From: an uncultured Bacteroidia bacterium
Lineage (GTDB): Bacteria; Bacteroidota; Bacteroidia; Bacteroidales; UBA932
NCBI GenBank assembly: GCA_902762435.1
Contig: CACWOH010000007.1
Coordinates: 1-64,000 of the forward strand
Length of the DNA: 64,000 nucleotides
Direction of reading: 5' to 3'
Shown: in pieces, positions 33,612 through 41,561 of the stretch
Numbering within the stretch: the first letter of the stretch is position 1
How the letters are laid out: each line of letters starts with the position of its first letter
Translations under genes and position numbers: made by a program
Notes under the pieces: generated by a model
Databases searched by the model: none
Told to the model about the DNA's origin: nothing
What the model saw: the letters and a program-made list of their open reading frames with translations, nothing else

Positions 33612-34821
33612 GACTACCGTCATCCTGCTGGCGCTGCTGCTGTCTGCCGGCGCGGCGGCCCAGGACCTGCCCGCCTGCGTGCACGCGGATAAGTCCGTCC
33701 TGGCCTTCCCGGGCTCCCGGGCGGCGCAGGACGCCTTCTACGACAAGCTGGACAGCCTGGTGGCGACCGGCCGCGGCAACGTGAACGTCTGGCACGTCGG
33801 CGGCTCGCACGTGCAGGCGGCCTTCTTCCCCAACCGCATCATGAACCTGCTGGACTCGCTGACCGTGCGGGGCGACCGCGGATTCCTGTTCCCGCTCCGC
33901 CTGGCCGGCACCAACTCCGACCGTTCCTACCGCATCACCACGACGGGGGAGTGGGAGGCGCCCATCCTGACGCGCGCCACCAAGCTGCGCCGCCCCCGTT
34001 ACGGGATCACCGGCTACGGCGCCCGGACCGCCAGCCCCGACGCCTCGGTGGCCTTTCGGCTGAATCCGGACGGCGACAGCCTGTGGACCTGCCAGAGCCT
34101 GCGGGTGCTGGGCTATGGTTCCTCCGAACGGACCTATCCGTATGTCGTGTGCCTCGCGGACACGCTGCGCTTCGAGTTCGACAGCCTGACCCGGAGCTAC
34201 CTCTTCGACCTGCCCGCCCCCACCGATACCGTGCTGGTGCAGTTCCACATCCCGCGCGGGGAGGAATTCGTGCTGAACGGCCTGGAGCCGATCTCCTGGC
34301 GGCCGGGGCTGAACTACTTCTCCTCCGGGGTGAACGGTGCCGCCCTGCCGTCCTGGCTGGACAAATGCGAGGACCTGGAGCGCGACCTGCAGCTGGTCCG
34401 CCCCGACCTGGCGATCCTGGCGGTGGGCGTCAACGACTCAGCGATGAGCGCGAAAGACTTCAAGCCGGAGAAGTTCAAGGCGAACTACCGGCGCCTGATG
34501 GATATGGTGCTGCGCGTCAGCCCCGGCTGCGCGTTCATCTTCGTGACCAACAACGACAGCTACCGCTACGTGAGGCGGGGGATGACCTACAACGTCAACA
34601 CCGTCGCGGTCCGCAAGGCGATGACCGAGCTGGCGGAGGAGTACGGCGGCGCCGTCTGGGACCTGTACGGCATCATGGGCGAGGCCCATTCGATCGAGAA
34701 ATGGCGGGATGCGGGCCTGGCGAAGCCCGACCGCCTGCATTTCACGGACGCGGGTTACGAACTGCTCGGCGACCTGTTCGTGCAGGCGCTGATGGCGGAC
34801 AAGGAGGGCCGGGAAAGGTAG
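33601..34821 (+). CDS. secreted SGNH-hydrolase-like protein
   Basis: 406 residues from [25 protein letters not shown], a clear cleavable signal peptide. SGNH features are VWHVGGSHVQAAFF (the Ser block reads GGSH), LAVGVNDSAMS (GxND) and DRLHFTDAG (DxxH). It is a second, diverged copy of the preceding protein's architecture, and both end with a similar WDLYG(I/A)MG stretch before the DxxH. Probably periplasmic, acting with the neighbouring MBOAT protein on a surface glycan; the glycan is unknown. The MBOAT gene starts 1 base after its stop. Confidence 0.8.
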   Translation: MKAKTTVILLALLLSAGAAAQDLPACVHADKSVLAFPGSRAAQDAFYDKLDSLVATGRGNVNVWHVGGSHVQAAFFPNRIMNLLDSLTVRGDRGFLFPLRLAGTNSDRSYRITTTGEWEAPILTRATKLRRPRYGITGYGARTASPDASVAFRLNPDGDSLWTCQSLRVLGYGSSERTYPYVVCLADTLRFEFDSLTRSYLFDLPAPTDTVLVQFHIPRGEEFVLNGLEPISWRPGLNYFSSGVNGAALPSWLDKCEDLERDLQLVRPDLAILAVGVNDSAMSAKDFKPEKFKANYRRLMDMVLRVSPGCAFIFVTNNDSYRYVRRGMTYNVNTVAVRKAMTELAEEYGGAVWDLYGIMGEAHSIEKWRDAGLAKPDRLHFTDAGYELLGDLFVQALMADKEGRER

Positions 34822-34822
34822 G

Positions 34823-36685
34823 ATGGCGGACCTGGGCGGCATAGGGGCTTTCGCGCAGCGCCTGTTCGGCTTCGACCCGAACTCGCCGCTGCTCTTCACC
34901 CAGTTCTATTTCTGGGCCTTCTTCGCGCTGGTGTACGCCCTGTTCGCACTGATCGGCAACCGCCGGCTGCTGCGCAACGCCTTCCTGTTCTTCGTCAGCC
35001 TGTTCTTCTATTACAAGACCAGCGGGCTGTCGGTGCTGATCCTGCTCTTCGTCACCTGCTCGGATTTCCTGATCGCCCGGCGTATCGCCGCCTCGGAGGC
35101 GCATCCCGGCCGCAAGAAGGCCTGGCTGGTGCTGAGCGTGTGCATTGACCTGCTGATCCTGTGCTACTTCAAGTACGCCTACTTCTTCGCGGACTTCGTG
35201 CATTCGCTGACGGGCCTGCAGCTGCGCGTGGTGAACGTGTTCGGCCTGCTGGGCAACGCCCTCACCGGGGCGGAGCGCTTCCGTGTGGACAGCATCGTGC
35301 TGCCCGTGGGCATCTCCTTCTTCACCTTCCAGGTGATCAGCTACACGGTGGACGTGTACCGGGGGAAGGTGAAGCCGGTGGACAACATCCTCGACTTCGG
35401 CTTCTACGTGAGCTTCTTCCCGCAGCTGGTGGCGGGCCCCATCGTGCGGGCGAGCGAGTTCGTCCCGCAGCTGTACAAGCCCTTCTTCCTGGGGCGGAAG
35501 CAGTTCGGCATCGCGGTGTTCTGGATCCTGAACGGCCTGGCCAAGAAGCTGATCCTGAGCGACTACATCGCGGTCAACTTCATCGACCGCGTGTTCGAGA
35601 ATCCCCAGCTGTTCACCGGCTTCGAGAACCTCTGCGCCCTGTTCGGCTACTCCCTGCAGGTGTATGCCGACTTCTCCGGCTACACGGACATCGCCATCGG
35701 CGTGGCGATGCTGATGGGCTTCTACCTGCCGCAGAACTTCAATTCGCCCTACAAGGCCTCCAACCCGCAGGACTTCTGGCGGCGCTGGCACATGTCGCTG
35801 AGCAACTGGCTGAAGAACTACCTCTACATCCCGCTGGGCGGCAACCGCAACGCCACCTTCGGGACCTATTTCTGGATCGCGCTCTTTGCCGTGATCGCGG
35901 CCATCCTGTCCGGCACCTGGATTGTCTCCGCCTTTTTCGTGCTGCTGGCCGCGACGCTGGGCGTGGTGGCGTACTTCAGCCCGGAGCGGCGCAAGCGCAT
36001 CCTCGCCAACATCAACCGGTTCATCACGATGCTCCTGGGCGGCCTGTGGCACGGCGCCTCCTGGAACTTCATCATCTGGGGCGGCCTGAACGGCATCGGC
36101 CTGGTGGTGTACCAGTTCTGGAAGGAGATGAAGTGGGGCTGGCGCTTCGCCCTCGTGTCCGCCGGGACCCTCGGCCTGTGGATCGCCCGTTCCCTGTCCG
36201 GGGCGCCGGTGTGGAACCTCCTGGCCGTGTGGGCGGCGATCGTGTGGACGGGCACCCTGGTGCGCTTCGTCTATCACCTCTGCGGGGGAAAAGGGGGCAG
36301 GCAGCTGGGCTATTTCTGGGGCGTGGCGCAGACCTTCACCTTCATTACCTTCACCCGCCTGTTCTTCCGCAGCGGCAGCAACCTGGATCCCGCCACGGCC
36401 AACGAGGTGGCCTGGCAGACGGCCCGCCGGATGGTGAACCAGATCGGCTCGGGCTGGGACTGGGCGCTGGTCCCGCAGATCTGTACGGAGTACTGGAAGG
36501 TGTTCGCGCTGATCGTAGCCGGGATGGTGGTCCACTGGCTGCCCCTCCGCTGGAAGCGCTGGTACCGCATCAACTTCGCCCTGCTGCCCCTGCCGGTGAT
36601 GGCGCTGCTCGTGGTGGCGGTGGTCTTCGTTGTCTATCAGTTCATTACCGCCGACCTGCAGGCGTTCATCTATTTCCAGTTCTGA
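34823..36685 (+). CDS. MBOAT-family O-acyltransferase (AlgI/DltB-like)
   Basis: A 620-residue polytopic membrane protein. MBOAT features are VGISFFTFQVISYTVDVYRGKVKP, FPQLVAGPIVRASEFVPQL, YADFSGYTDIAIGVAMLMGFYLPQNF, RRWHMSLSNWLKNYLYIPLGGNR and the catalytic His in GGLWHGASWNFIIWGGLNG. It should carry an acyl (usually acetyl) group across the inner membrane for transfer to a polysaccharide by SGNH partners. It is longer than AlgI (about 520), mainly in the loop between the RRWH block and the catalytic His and in extra C-terminal helices. Confidence 0.93.
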   Translation: MADLGGIGAFAQRLFGFDPNSPLLFTQFYFWAFFALVYALFALIGNRRLLRNAFLFFVSLFFYYKTSGLSVLILLFVTCSDFLIARRIAASEAHPGRKKAWLVLSVCIDLLILCYFKYAYFFADFVHSLTGLQLRVVNVFGLLGNALTGAERFRVDSIVLPVGISFFTFQVISYTVDVYRGKVKPVDNILDFGFYVSFFPQLVAGPIVRASEFVPQLYKPFFLGRKQFGIAVFWILNGLAKKLILSDYIAVNFIDRVFENPQLFTGFENLCALFGYSLQVYADFSGYTDIAIGVAMLMGFYLPQNFNSPYKASNPQDFWRRWHMSLSNWLKNYLYIPLGGNRNATFGTYFWIALFAVIAAILSGTWIVSAFFVLLAATLGVVAYFSPERRKRILANINRFITMLLGGLWHGASWNFIIWGGLNGIGLVVYQFWKEMKWGWRFALVSAGTLGLWIARSLSGAPVWNLLAVWAAIVWTGTLVRFVYHLCGGKGGRQLGYFWGVAQTFTFITFTRLFFRSGSNLDPATANEVAWQTARRMVNQIGSGWDWALVPQICTEYWKVFALIVAGMVVHWLPLRWKRWYRINFALLPLPVMALLVVAVVFVVYQFITADLQAFIYFQF

Positions 36686-36695
36686 TTTTTTTTCA

Positions 36696-36703
36696 TACTT
36701 TTG
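36696..36703 (+). promoter_or_regulatory. -7 promoter box of the ABC exporter gene
   Basis: TACTTTTG, fitting TAnnTTTG, 7 bases before the ATG at 36711, suggesting a near-leaderless transcript separate from the MBOAT cassette. Confidence 0.45.
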
Positions 36704-36710
36704 CCCAAGT

Positions 36711-38522
36711 ATGAACCTGATCAATCTTTTCAAGAACATCCGGCCCTTCGTGCGCCCGTACCGCTGGCTGGTGATCATCACCCTGATCCTGACGCTCATC
36801 GGCTCCCTGATGGCGCAGGTCAACGCCATCGTGCTCGACCGCACCGTGGACGCGATCAATGCGCTGATCGGCACGGACTTCACCTGGGGCCAGGCCGCCC
36901 GCATCCTGACCATCATCAGCATCGTGCTGCTGGGCAAGGAACTGCTGTCCGTGCTGATCACCTTCGCGCAGAATTATTACGGCGAGCGGATGCGTATCTT
37001 CGTGTCGCGCGACCTCTCGCAGAGCGTCATCGAGAAGGTGCTTACCTTCAAGATGGCCTATTTCAACACGGACGAGAACGCGACGGGCAAGCTCCAGGCC
37101 CGTATCGACCAGGGCGTCAGCAGCCTGTCGCGCACGGTGCAGAACTTTTTCATCGACCTGCTGCCGCTGTTCACGAGCGCCCTGCTGGCGCTGATCCTGA
37201 TGTTCGCGGCGAACGTGTACGTGGGCCTGGTGGCACTCGGCATCGTGCCGGTGTATTTCTGGATTACCTACCGGCAGGCCCGCCGGCTCAAAGGCTGGCG
37301 CCGCGAGATGCGCTCGCACCTGGAAACCAAGAGCCAGGGCATCAAGAACATCATCGACTCGATCAACGTCATCAAGAGTTTCAACCGCGAGAAGATCGAG
37401 GCGCAGAAGCAGCTGGACATCCAGAACCAGGTTACGGATAATCAGGTGAAAACCCGGCGGGTGGCCTTCTACTACAACGGCCTCAAGAGTTTCGTCCGGC
37501 AGGTGGGCACGGTGCTCGTGATCATCCTGACGGCCTTCCTGGTGCTGAAGGGCTATCCTGGGATGACGATCGGTAAGATCATGTACCACGTGATGCTGTT
37601 CAGCAACGTCATCGCCCCGATCACGCAGCTCCAGCGCATCTTCGACGACGTGAACGACGCGCTCATCTATGCGGAGGGCTTCTTCGGCATCCTGAATTCC
37701 GACGACCAGGTGGAGCCGTCCGGCAGCTACCGTCCGGAGAAGATCCACGGCAAGTTCGAGCTGCGCCACGTGGACTTCACCTATCCCAACGGCAACCAGG
37801 CCCTCTGGGACATCAATATGACCATCGAACCCGGCAAGATCACGGCGCTGGTGGGCCTTTCGGGCGCGGGCAAGAGCACCATCGTGAACCTGCTGGACAA
37901 GTTTTACGAGCCCCAGGTGGGGGAGATCCTGCTGGACGGGGTGGACCTGCGCGAATACGACACGCAGTACCTGCGCGACAACATCGGCCTGGTGCTGCAG
38001 AAGAACCACATCTTCGACGGCACCATCGAGGAGAACATCCGCTACGGCCGCCCGGACGCCACCTTCGAGGAGGTCGTGGAGGCGGCGCGCAAGGCCTACA
38101 TCTACGACCAGGTGGTCGCGCTGCCGAAGGGCTTCGAGAACAAGGCCTCGGACCTGTCCGGCGGGCAGCAGCAGCGCATCGCCATCGCGCGGATGTTCCT
38201 CAAGAACCCGCCCATCATCTTCCTGGACGAGCCCACGGCCTCGCTGGACGCCATCGCCACCGAGCAGATCAAGGCCAGCATCGACGCCATCAAGAAAGAC
38301 CGCACCGTCATCATGATCTCGCACTCCATCTCGCAGATCATCGACAGCGACGTCATCTACGCCCTGCAGAAGGGCCGGGTGGAGGAGAGCGGCGACCCGG
38401 ACGAGGTGTACCGCGCCGGCGGCATCTACAAGCAGATCGTGGACGCCTCGGCCCGCAGCCTCAATGTCGAGAAACTGGCCCGGACCATCGACTCCGACCG
38501 CGACGGCAGGTTCTTCGACTGA
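36711..38522 (+). CDS. ABC transporter, fused permease and ATPase
   Basis: 603 residues from MNLINLFKNIRPFVRPYRW. An exporter-type transmembrane domain with about six helices (residues 1-320) is followed by an ATPase domain: Walker A GLSGAGKST, Q-loop LVLQKNHIFDG, signature LSGGQQQR, Walker B IIFLDEPTASLD and switch His in MISHS. It resembles MsbA-like lipid or peptide exporters, but the substrate is not readable. The longer in-frame start at 36630 lies inside the MBOAT gene and is rejected. Confidence 0.92.
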   Translation: MNLINLFKNIRPFVRPYRWLVIITLILTLIGSLMAQVNAIVLDRTVDAINALIGTDFTWGQAARILTIISIVLLGKELLSVLITFAQNYYGERMRIFVSRDLSQSVIEKVLTFKMAYFNTDENATGKLQARIDQGVSSLSRTVQNFFIDLLPLFTSALLALILMFAANVYVGLVALGIVPVYFWITYRQARRLKGWRREMRSHLETKSQGIKNIIDSINVIKSFNREKIEAQKQLDIQNQVTDNQVKTRRVAFYYNGLKSFVRQVGTVLVIILTAFLVLKGYPGMTIGKIMYHVMLFSNVIAPITQLQRIFDDVNDALIYAEGFFGILNSDDQVEPSGSYRPEKIHGKFELRHVDFTYPNGNQALWDINMTIEPGKITALVGLSGAGKSTIVNLLDKFYEPQVGEILLDGVDLREYDTQYLRDNIGLVLQKNHIFDGTIEENIRYGRPDATFEEVVEAARKAYIYDQVVALPKGFENKASDLSGGQQQRIAIARMFLKNPPIIFLDEPTASLDAIATEQIKASIDAIKKDRTVIMISHSISQIIDSDVIYALQKGRVEESGDPDEVYRAGGIYKQIVDASARSLNVEKLARTIDSDRDGRFFD

Positions 38523-38639
38523 TGCCTGTGTAAGATTTTGGTTTGCTTGCATTTTTCAATGCATTGACAAACAAGAAATAACAGAGGCAGTTGTAAGATT
38601 CTCGTTTTGCCGGATTGACCAACGGACAAGAATAATGTG

Positions 38640-38647
38640 TACATTTG
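38640..38647 (+). promoter_or_regulatory. -7 promoter box of the TonB receptor gene
   Basis: TACATTTG, with TTG at 38615-38617 about 22 bases upstream. The ATG at 38670 follows after 22 bases. Confidence 0.5.
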
Positions 38648-38669
38648 TGAAGAAATTGTTTCCATTATT

Positions 38670-40883
38670 ATGAGATCTGTTGTTGAATACTTATCCTTTG
38701 TGCTGGTGCTGCTGGTCGCGACAGGCCAGCCTTCGGGCGCGGCCCTGCGGGAAAAAGAAGACTCACTTTCAACACCGTCTCCTTTTGTGACGGATGTCCG
38801 CGGCCTGCTGGCCGGGCAGACGCCCGGCACGGTGGCAGTTTCGTCCGAGGGCGCTCCCTGGATGACGCCGTCCGTGTATGTGCATGGAATCCACCCGGGT
38901 ATAAAGAATCCCGCATTTTATGTGGACGGTGTCCAGGTGTCCGATCTGGGATTCCTCGCACCGGAATCCATTGACAGGATCGAAGTCCTTTCGGGAGCCG
39001 AAGCCATCCTGCGTTTCGGTGCATCCGCTTCCTGCGGCGCCATCTCCGTGACTACCCGCCGTGCATCCCGGAATGGATTCCACGCCTCCTACAGCTTTTC
39101 CGGTGCCGTCCAGCAGCTCGCCTTTGAGCCGAGGCAGCTGTCGCTGGAAGAATGGGGCGTGTACAGCCCTCTCGGCGGCAGCCAGAATCCATATCTGCTG
39201 GACCGCTACAAGACTTCGTTTGCCCAGATCCATCACCTGAACCTGCAGTCGGGCGGAGAAAAAGTGAATGCCGCCGCGACCCTGGATTATCTGGACAATG
39301 ACGGTCCGCTGGAAGGGCGCTGGGATATCCACCGCCGCTTTTCGGGGACGGCGCGCCTGGACTGGCGGCCGGTGGACTGGATCCGGGTGGAGCTGTCCGG
39401 CGCTGCGGGACGCTCCCGCAAGTCGGACCTCAATGTCCTGAACGGGATCCTCGTCAATGAACTCCTCCGCCCCGGACAGGAGGCGCAGGATCCCCTGTCT
39501 TACAAGGGAGAGCAGACGAACGGAACCGCGTACTCGGTCCAGGCGAAAGTGGAGTTCCGGCCGGTTTCCGGATTATTTGTCCGCCCCTTCTATGGCCTGA
39601 GCAGGGAGAAGGTCCAGGAAAACGAGACCGACTGGGCCTGGGACCAGTACGGCGCGGAGGCGGGCTATGCCCGGACGTTCGGCCTTCACGGCGTGAGCGC
39701 CGAGCTGGCCTTCAAGCAGCAGAAGTATCATTATGAGGATGAATATCATACGGATGGCGGTTCTCGGAATATTATCCGGTTCAATGAAGTCCTGACGGAT
39801 CTTTCCCTGCGCGTGAATTATGAATGGGACCGGCGCCTGTTTGTCGGATTCGGTGTCTTCCAGCGCGGCAGAAAGAATATCCCTTCGGAAATCAAGCGCC
39901 CCTCGTTCGCGGCGGACATCCGTTTCCGGCCTATGGAAAACTGGGCCGTTTTCGCTGCTTGGAGCCAGTCGAACTCGCTTTATGCTCCGTATTTGTTGTA
40001 CGAGTCCTGGTTGCTTCCGATCCTCAGGCAATCGGAGTTTTCCCGCCTGAATGCCGGGACGGAAGCCGGTTTCCGTTTCGGGCAGAACCGGATCGACGCC
40101 CGGATCAACGGATTCCTGGATGAGGACCGGTATTCCCTCGGCACCTCCCGGCTGGCCGTGAGAAACCTTGGGCTGGAACTGACGGCAGATCTGGAAGGGA
40201 GAAAAGGAGATTTCCGTTTCAATGCCGGATCCTCCTTGACGCTCTTCCGGAACCAGGTGACGGAAATGGTCGAAGGCTTCGATGCAATAGGCTACCGCGA
40301 TGATCTGCAGCTCCGGAAAGGGCTTCCCGTGGGCATTGCCTGGCTTCATTCGCTGCGGGGCTACAGCCCGGAAAACGGGACGCCGGAAATCGGACCGGAA
40401 CAGGCCTTCGGGAACGGTCTTTTCCCCACGGCCACCGTCGGCGTGCACGCATCCGTGGCCTGGAGAAACTGGCAGTTCAGCGTCCTGGGGCACGGGAATC
40501 TGGGACAGTCTATCTTCCGAACCGTTTACTCACCGGCCCTGACGCGGCATTATCTGGAGAACAGCTGGCGGCCTGAGAATCCGAACGCCCTGTATCCGAA
40601 TGAATGGTATTTTTCGAATTGGTATGATTACAGGAAGTCTTCGGCGATGCTGCTCAAGGGATCGTTCTTCCGGATCGACCAGCTCCGGCTGGACTATAAC
40701 CTGGCCATAGGCCGGGGCGCCGCCGTCTTGGACCTGTTCGCCTCGCTGGAGAACTTCCTGCTGTTCACGTCCTACCCCGGAAGCGATCCGGAGTATGCGC
40801 TGGACTGGAAGACGGCCGGTCTGGAGACAGGAAGTTATCCGTCCACCCGGCGTATCGTCCTGGGTATGAGAATAAACCTGTAA
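38670..40883 (+). CDS. orphan TonB-dependent outer-membrane receptor
   Basis: 737 residues from MRSVVEYLSFVLVLLVATGQPSGA, a signal peptide. A plug domain follows (VRGLLAGQTPGTVAV, YVDGVQVSDLGFLAPESIDRIEVLSGAEAILRFGASASCGAISVTT), then a beta barrel rich in alternating aromatic strands, ending RRIVLGMRINL. It lacks the N-terminal carboxypeptidase-like domain of most SusC proteins, and no susD-like partner is nearby. Codon use is richer in A/T than in the flanking ABC and parE genes. A strong bidirectional terminator follows. The ligand is unknown. Confidence 0.88.
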   Translation: MRSVVEYLSFVLVLLVATGQPSGAALREKEDSLSTPSPFVTDVRGLLAGQTPGTVAVSSEGAPWMTPSVYVHGIHPGIKNPAFYVDGVQVSDLGFLAPESIDRIEVLSGAEAILRFGASASCGAISVTTRRASRNGFHASYSFSGAVQQLAFEPRQLSLEEWGVYSPLGGSQNPYLLDRYKTSFAQIHHLNLQSGGEKVNAAATLDYLDNDGPLEGRWDIHRRFSGTARLDWRPVDWIRVELSGAAGRSRKSDLNVLNGILVNELLRPGQEAQDPLSYKGEQTNGTAYSVQAKVEFRPVSGLFVRPFYGLSREKVQENETDWAWDQYGAEAGYARTFGLHGVSAELAFKQQKYHYEDEYHTDGGSRNIIRFNEVLTDLSLRVNYEWDRRLFVGFGVFQRGRKNIPSEIKRPSFAADIRFRPMENWAVFAAWSQSNSLYAPYLLYESWLLPILRQSEFSRLNAGTEAGFRFGQNRIDARINGFLDEDRYSLGTSRLAVRNLGLELTADLEGRKGDFRFNAGSSLTLFRNQVTEMVEGFDAIGYRDDLQLRKGLPVGIAWLHSLRGYSPENGTPEIGPEQAFGNGLFPTATVGVHASVAWRNWQFSVLGHGNLGQSIFRTVYSPALTRHYLENSWRPENPNALYPNEWYFSNWYDYRKSSAMLLKGSFFRIDQLRLDYNLAIGRGAAVLDLFASLENFLLFTSYPGSDPEYALDWKTAGLETGSYPSTRRIVLGMRINL

Positions 40884-40919
40884 AAAAGGAAGGTGGCCGT
40901 CCGGCCACCTTCCTTTTTT
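40882..40919. terminator. bidirectional rho-independent terminator
   Basis: An 18-base perfect inverted repeat (core GGAAGGTGGCCG/CGGCCACCTTCC) with a TC loop, flanked by six A's on the left and six T's on the right. It can stop both the TonB receptor transcript (+) and the ferredoxin transcript (-). Confidence 0.92.
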
Positions 40920-40941
40920 GTGTTGACAAATGCGTTGGATA

Positions 40942-41115
40942 CTACTCCTCGGGGGCGATGGCGCCCATCGGGCAGGCGTCGGCGCAAGTGCCGCAGTCGA
41001 TGCAGACGTTCGGGTCGATCGTGTAGACATCACCCTCCTGGATAGCGCCGGAAGGGCATTCACCCTGGCAAGTACCACAAGCCACGCAGGTGTCGGGATT
41101 AATCTTGTAAGCCAT
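40942..41115 (-). CDS. 2[4Fe-4S] ferredoxin
   Basis: A 57-residue clostridial-type ferredoxin from MAYKINPDTC. It has two cluster motifs, CVACGTCQGECP and CIDCGTCADACP, and an acidic C-terminus. It is the likely electron acceptor for pyruvate:ferredoxin oxidoreductase, encoded elsewhere in this window (55169-58699). The family start at 41115 is used; upstream codons to 41244 are non-homologous. Confidence 0.95.
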   Translation of the reverse strand: MAYKINPDTCVACGTCQGECPSGAIQEGDVYTIDPNVCIDCGTCADACPMGAIAPEE

Positions 41116-41185
41116 TATCAATAAAATTAAGTGTGTGTTCGGTCCGTATTTTGCAAATACCATGACAAAAGTAATCATTTTTTCG

Positions 41186-41193
41186 TAAATTTG
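41186..41193 (+). promoter_or_regulatory. -7 promoter box of the DUF1573 gene and parE
   Basis: TAAATTTG 5 bases before the ATG at 41199, another predicted leaderless start. Confidence 0.55.
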
Positions 41194-41198
41194 CAGAT

Positions 41199-41561
41199 AT
41201 GAAGACGATTTTGACACTCTTGCTTGCTGCCGCACTCGCAGCACCCATCCAGTTCGACAAGACTGTGCACGACTTTGGCGAAATCAGCACCAAGGCCGGC
41301 AAGCAGACCTGCACCTTTACCGTGACCAATGACAGCGAGGACGCCCTGAGCATCTTCGCCGTCGTCCCTTCCTGCGGATGCACCGACGTCGTATGGCCGC
41401 GCGAGGCGATCGCCCCCGGCGCAACGGGCGTGATCACCGCGACCTACTCCAACGACGAAGGCACCGGTACCTTCGACAAGACGCTGACCGTCTATACGTC
41501 CGCGCAGAAGAAGCCGATCATCCTGCATCTCAAGGGGTCCGTCACGAAGAATGCCAAGTAG
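41199..41561 (+). CDS. DUF1573 domain protein, secreted
   Basis: 120 residues with a short signal peptide (MKTILTLLLAAALAAPIQF) and one DUF1573 domain: FDKTVHDFGEISTKAGKQTCTFTVTNDSEDALSIFAVVPSCGCTDVVWPREAIAPGATGVITATY. These ASH/MSP-like beta domains are frequent in Bacteroidota exported proteins; their role is not established. The CGC pair is a family hallmark. It overlaps parE by 11 bases, so translation is likely coupled. Confidence 0.88.
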   Translation: MKTILTLLLAAALAAPIQFDKTVHDFGEISTKAGKQTCTFTVTNDSEDALSIFAVVPSCGCTDVVWPREAIAPGATGVITATYSNDEGTGTFDKTLTVYTSAQKKPIILHLKGSVTKNAK

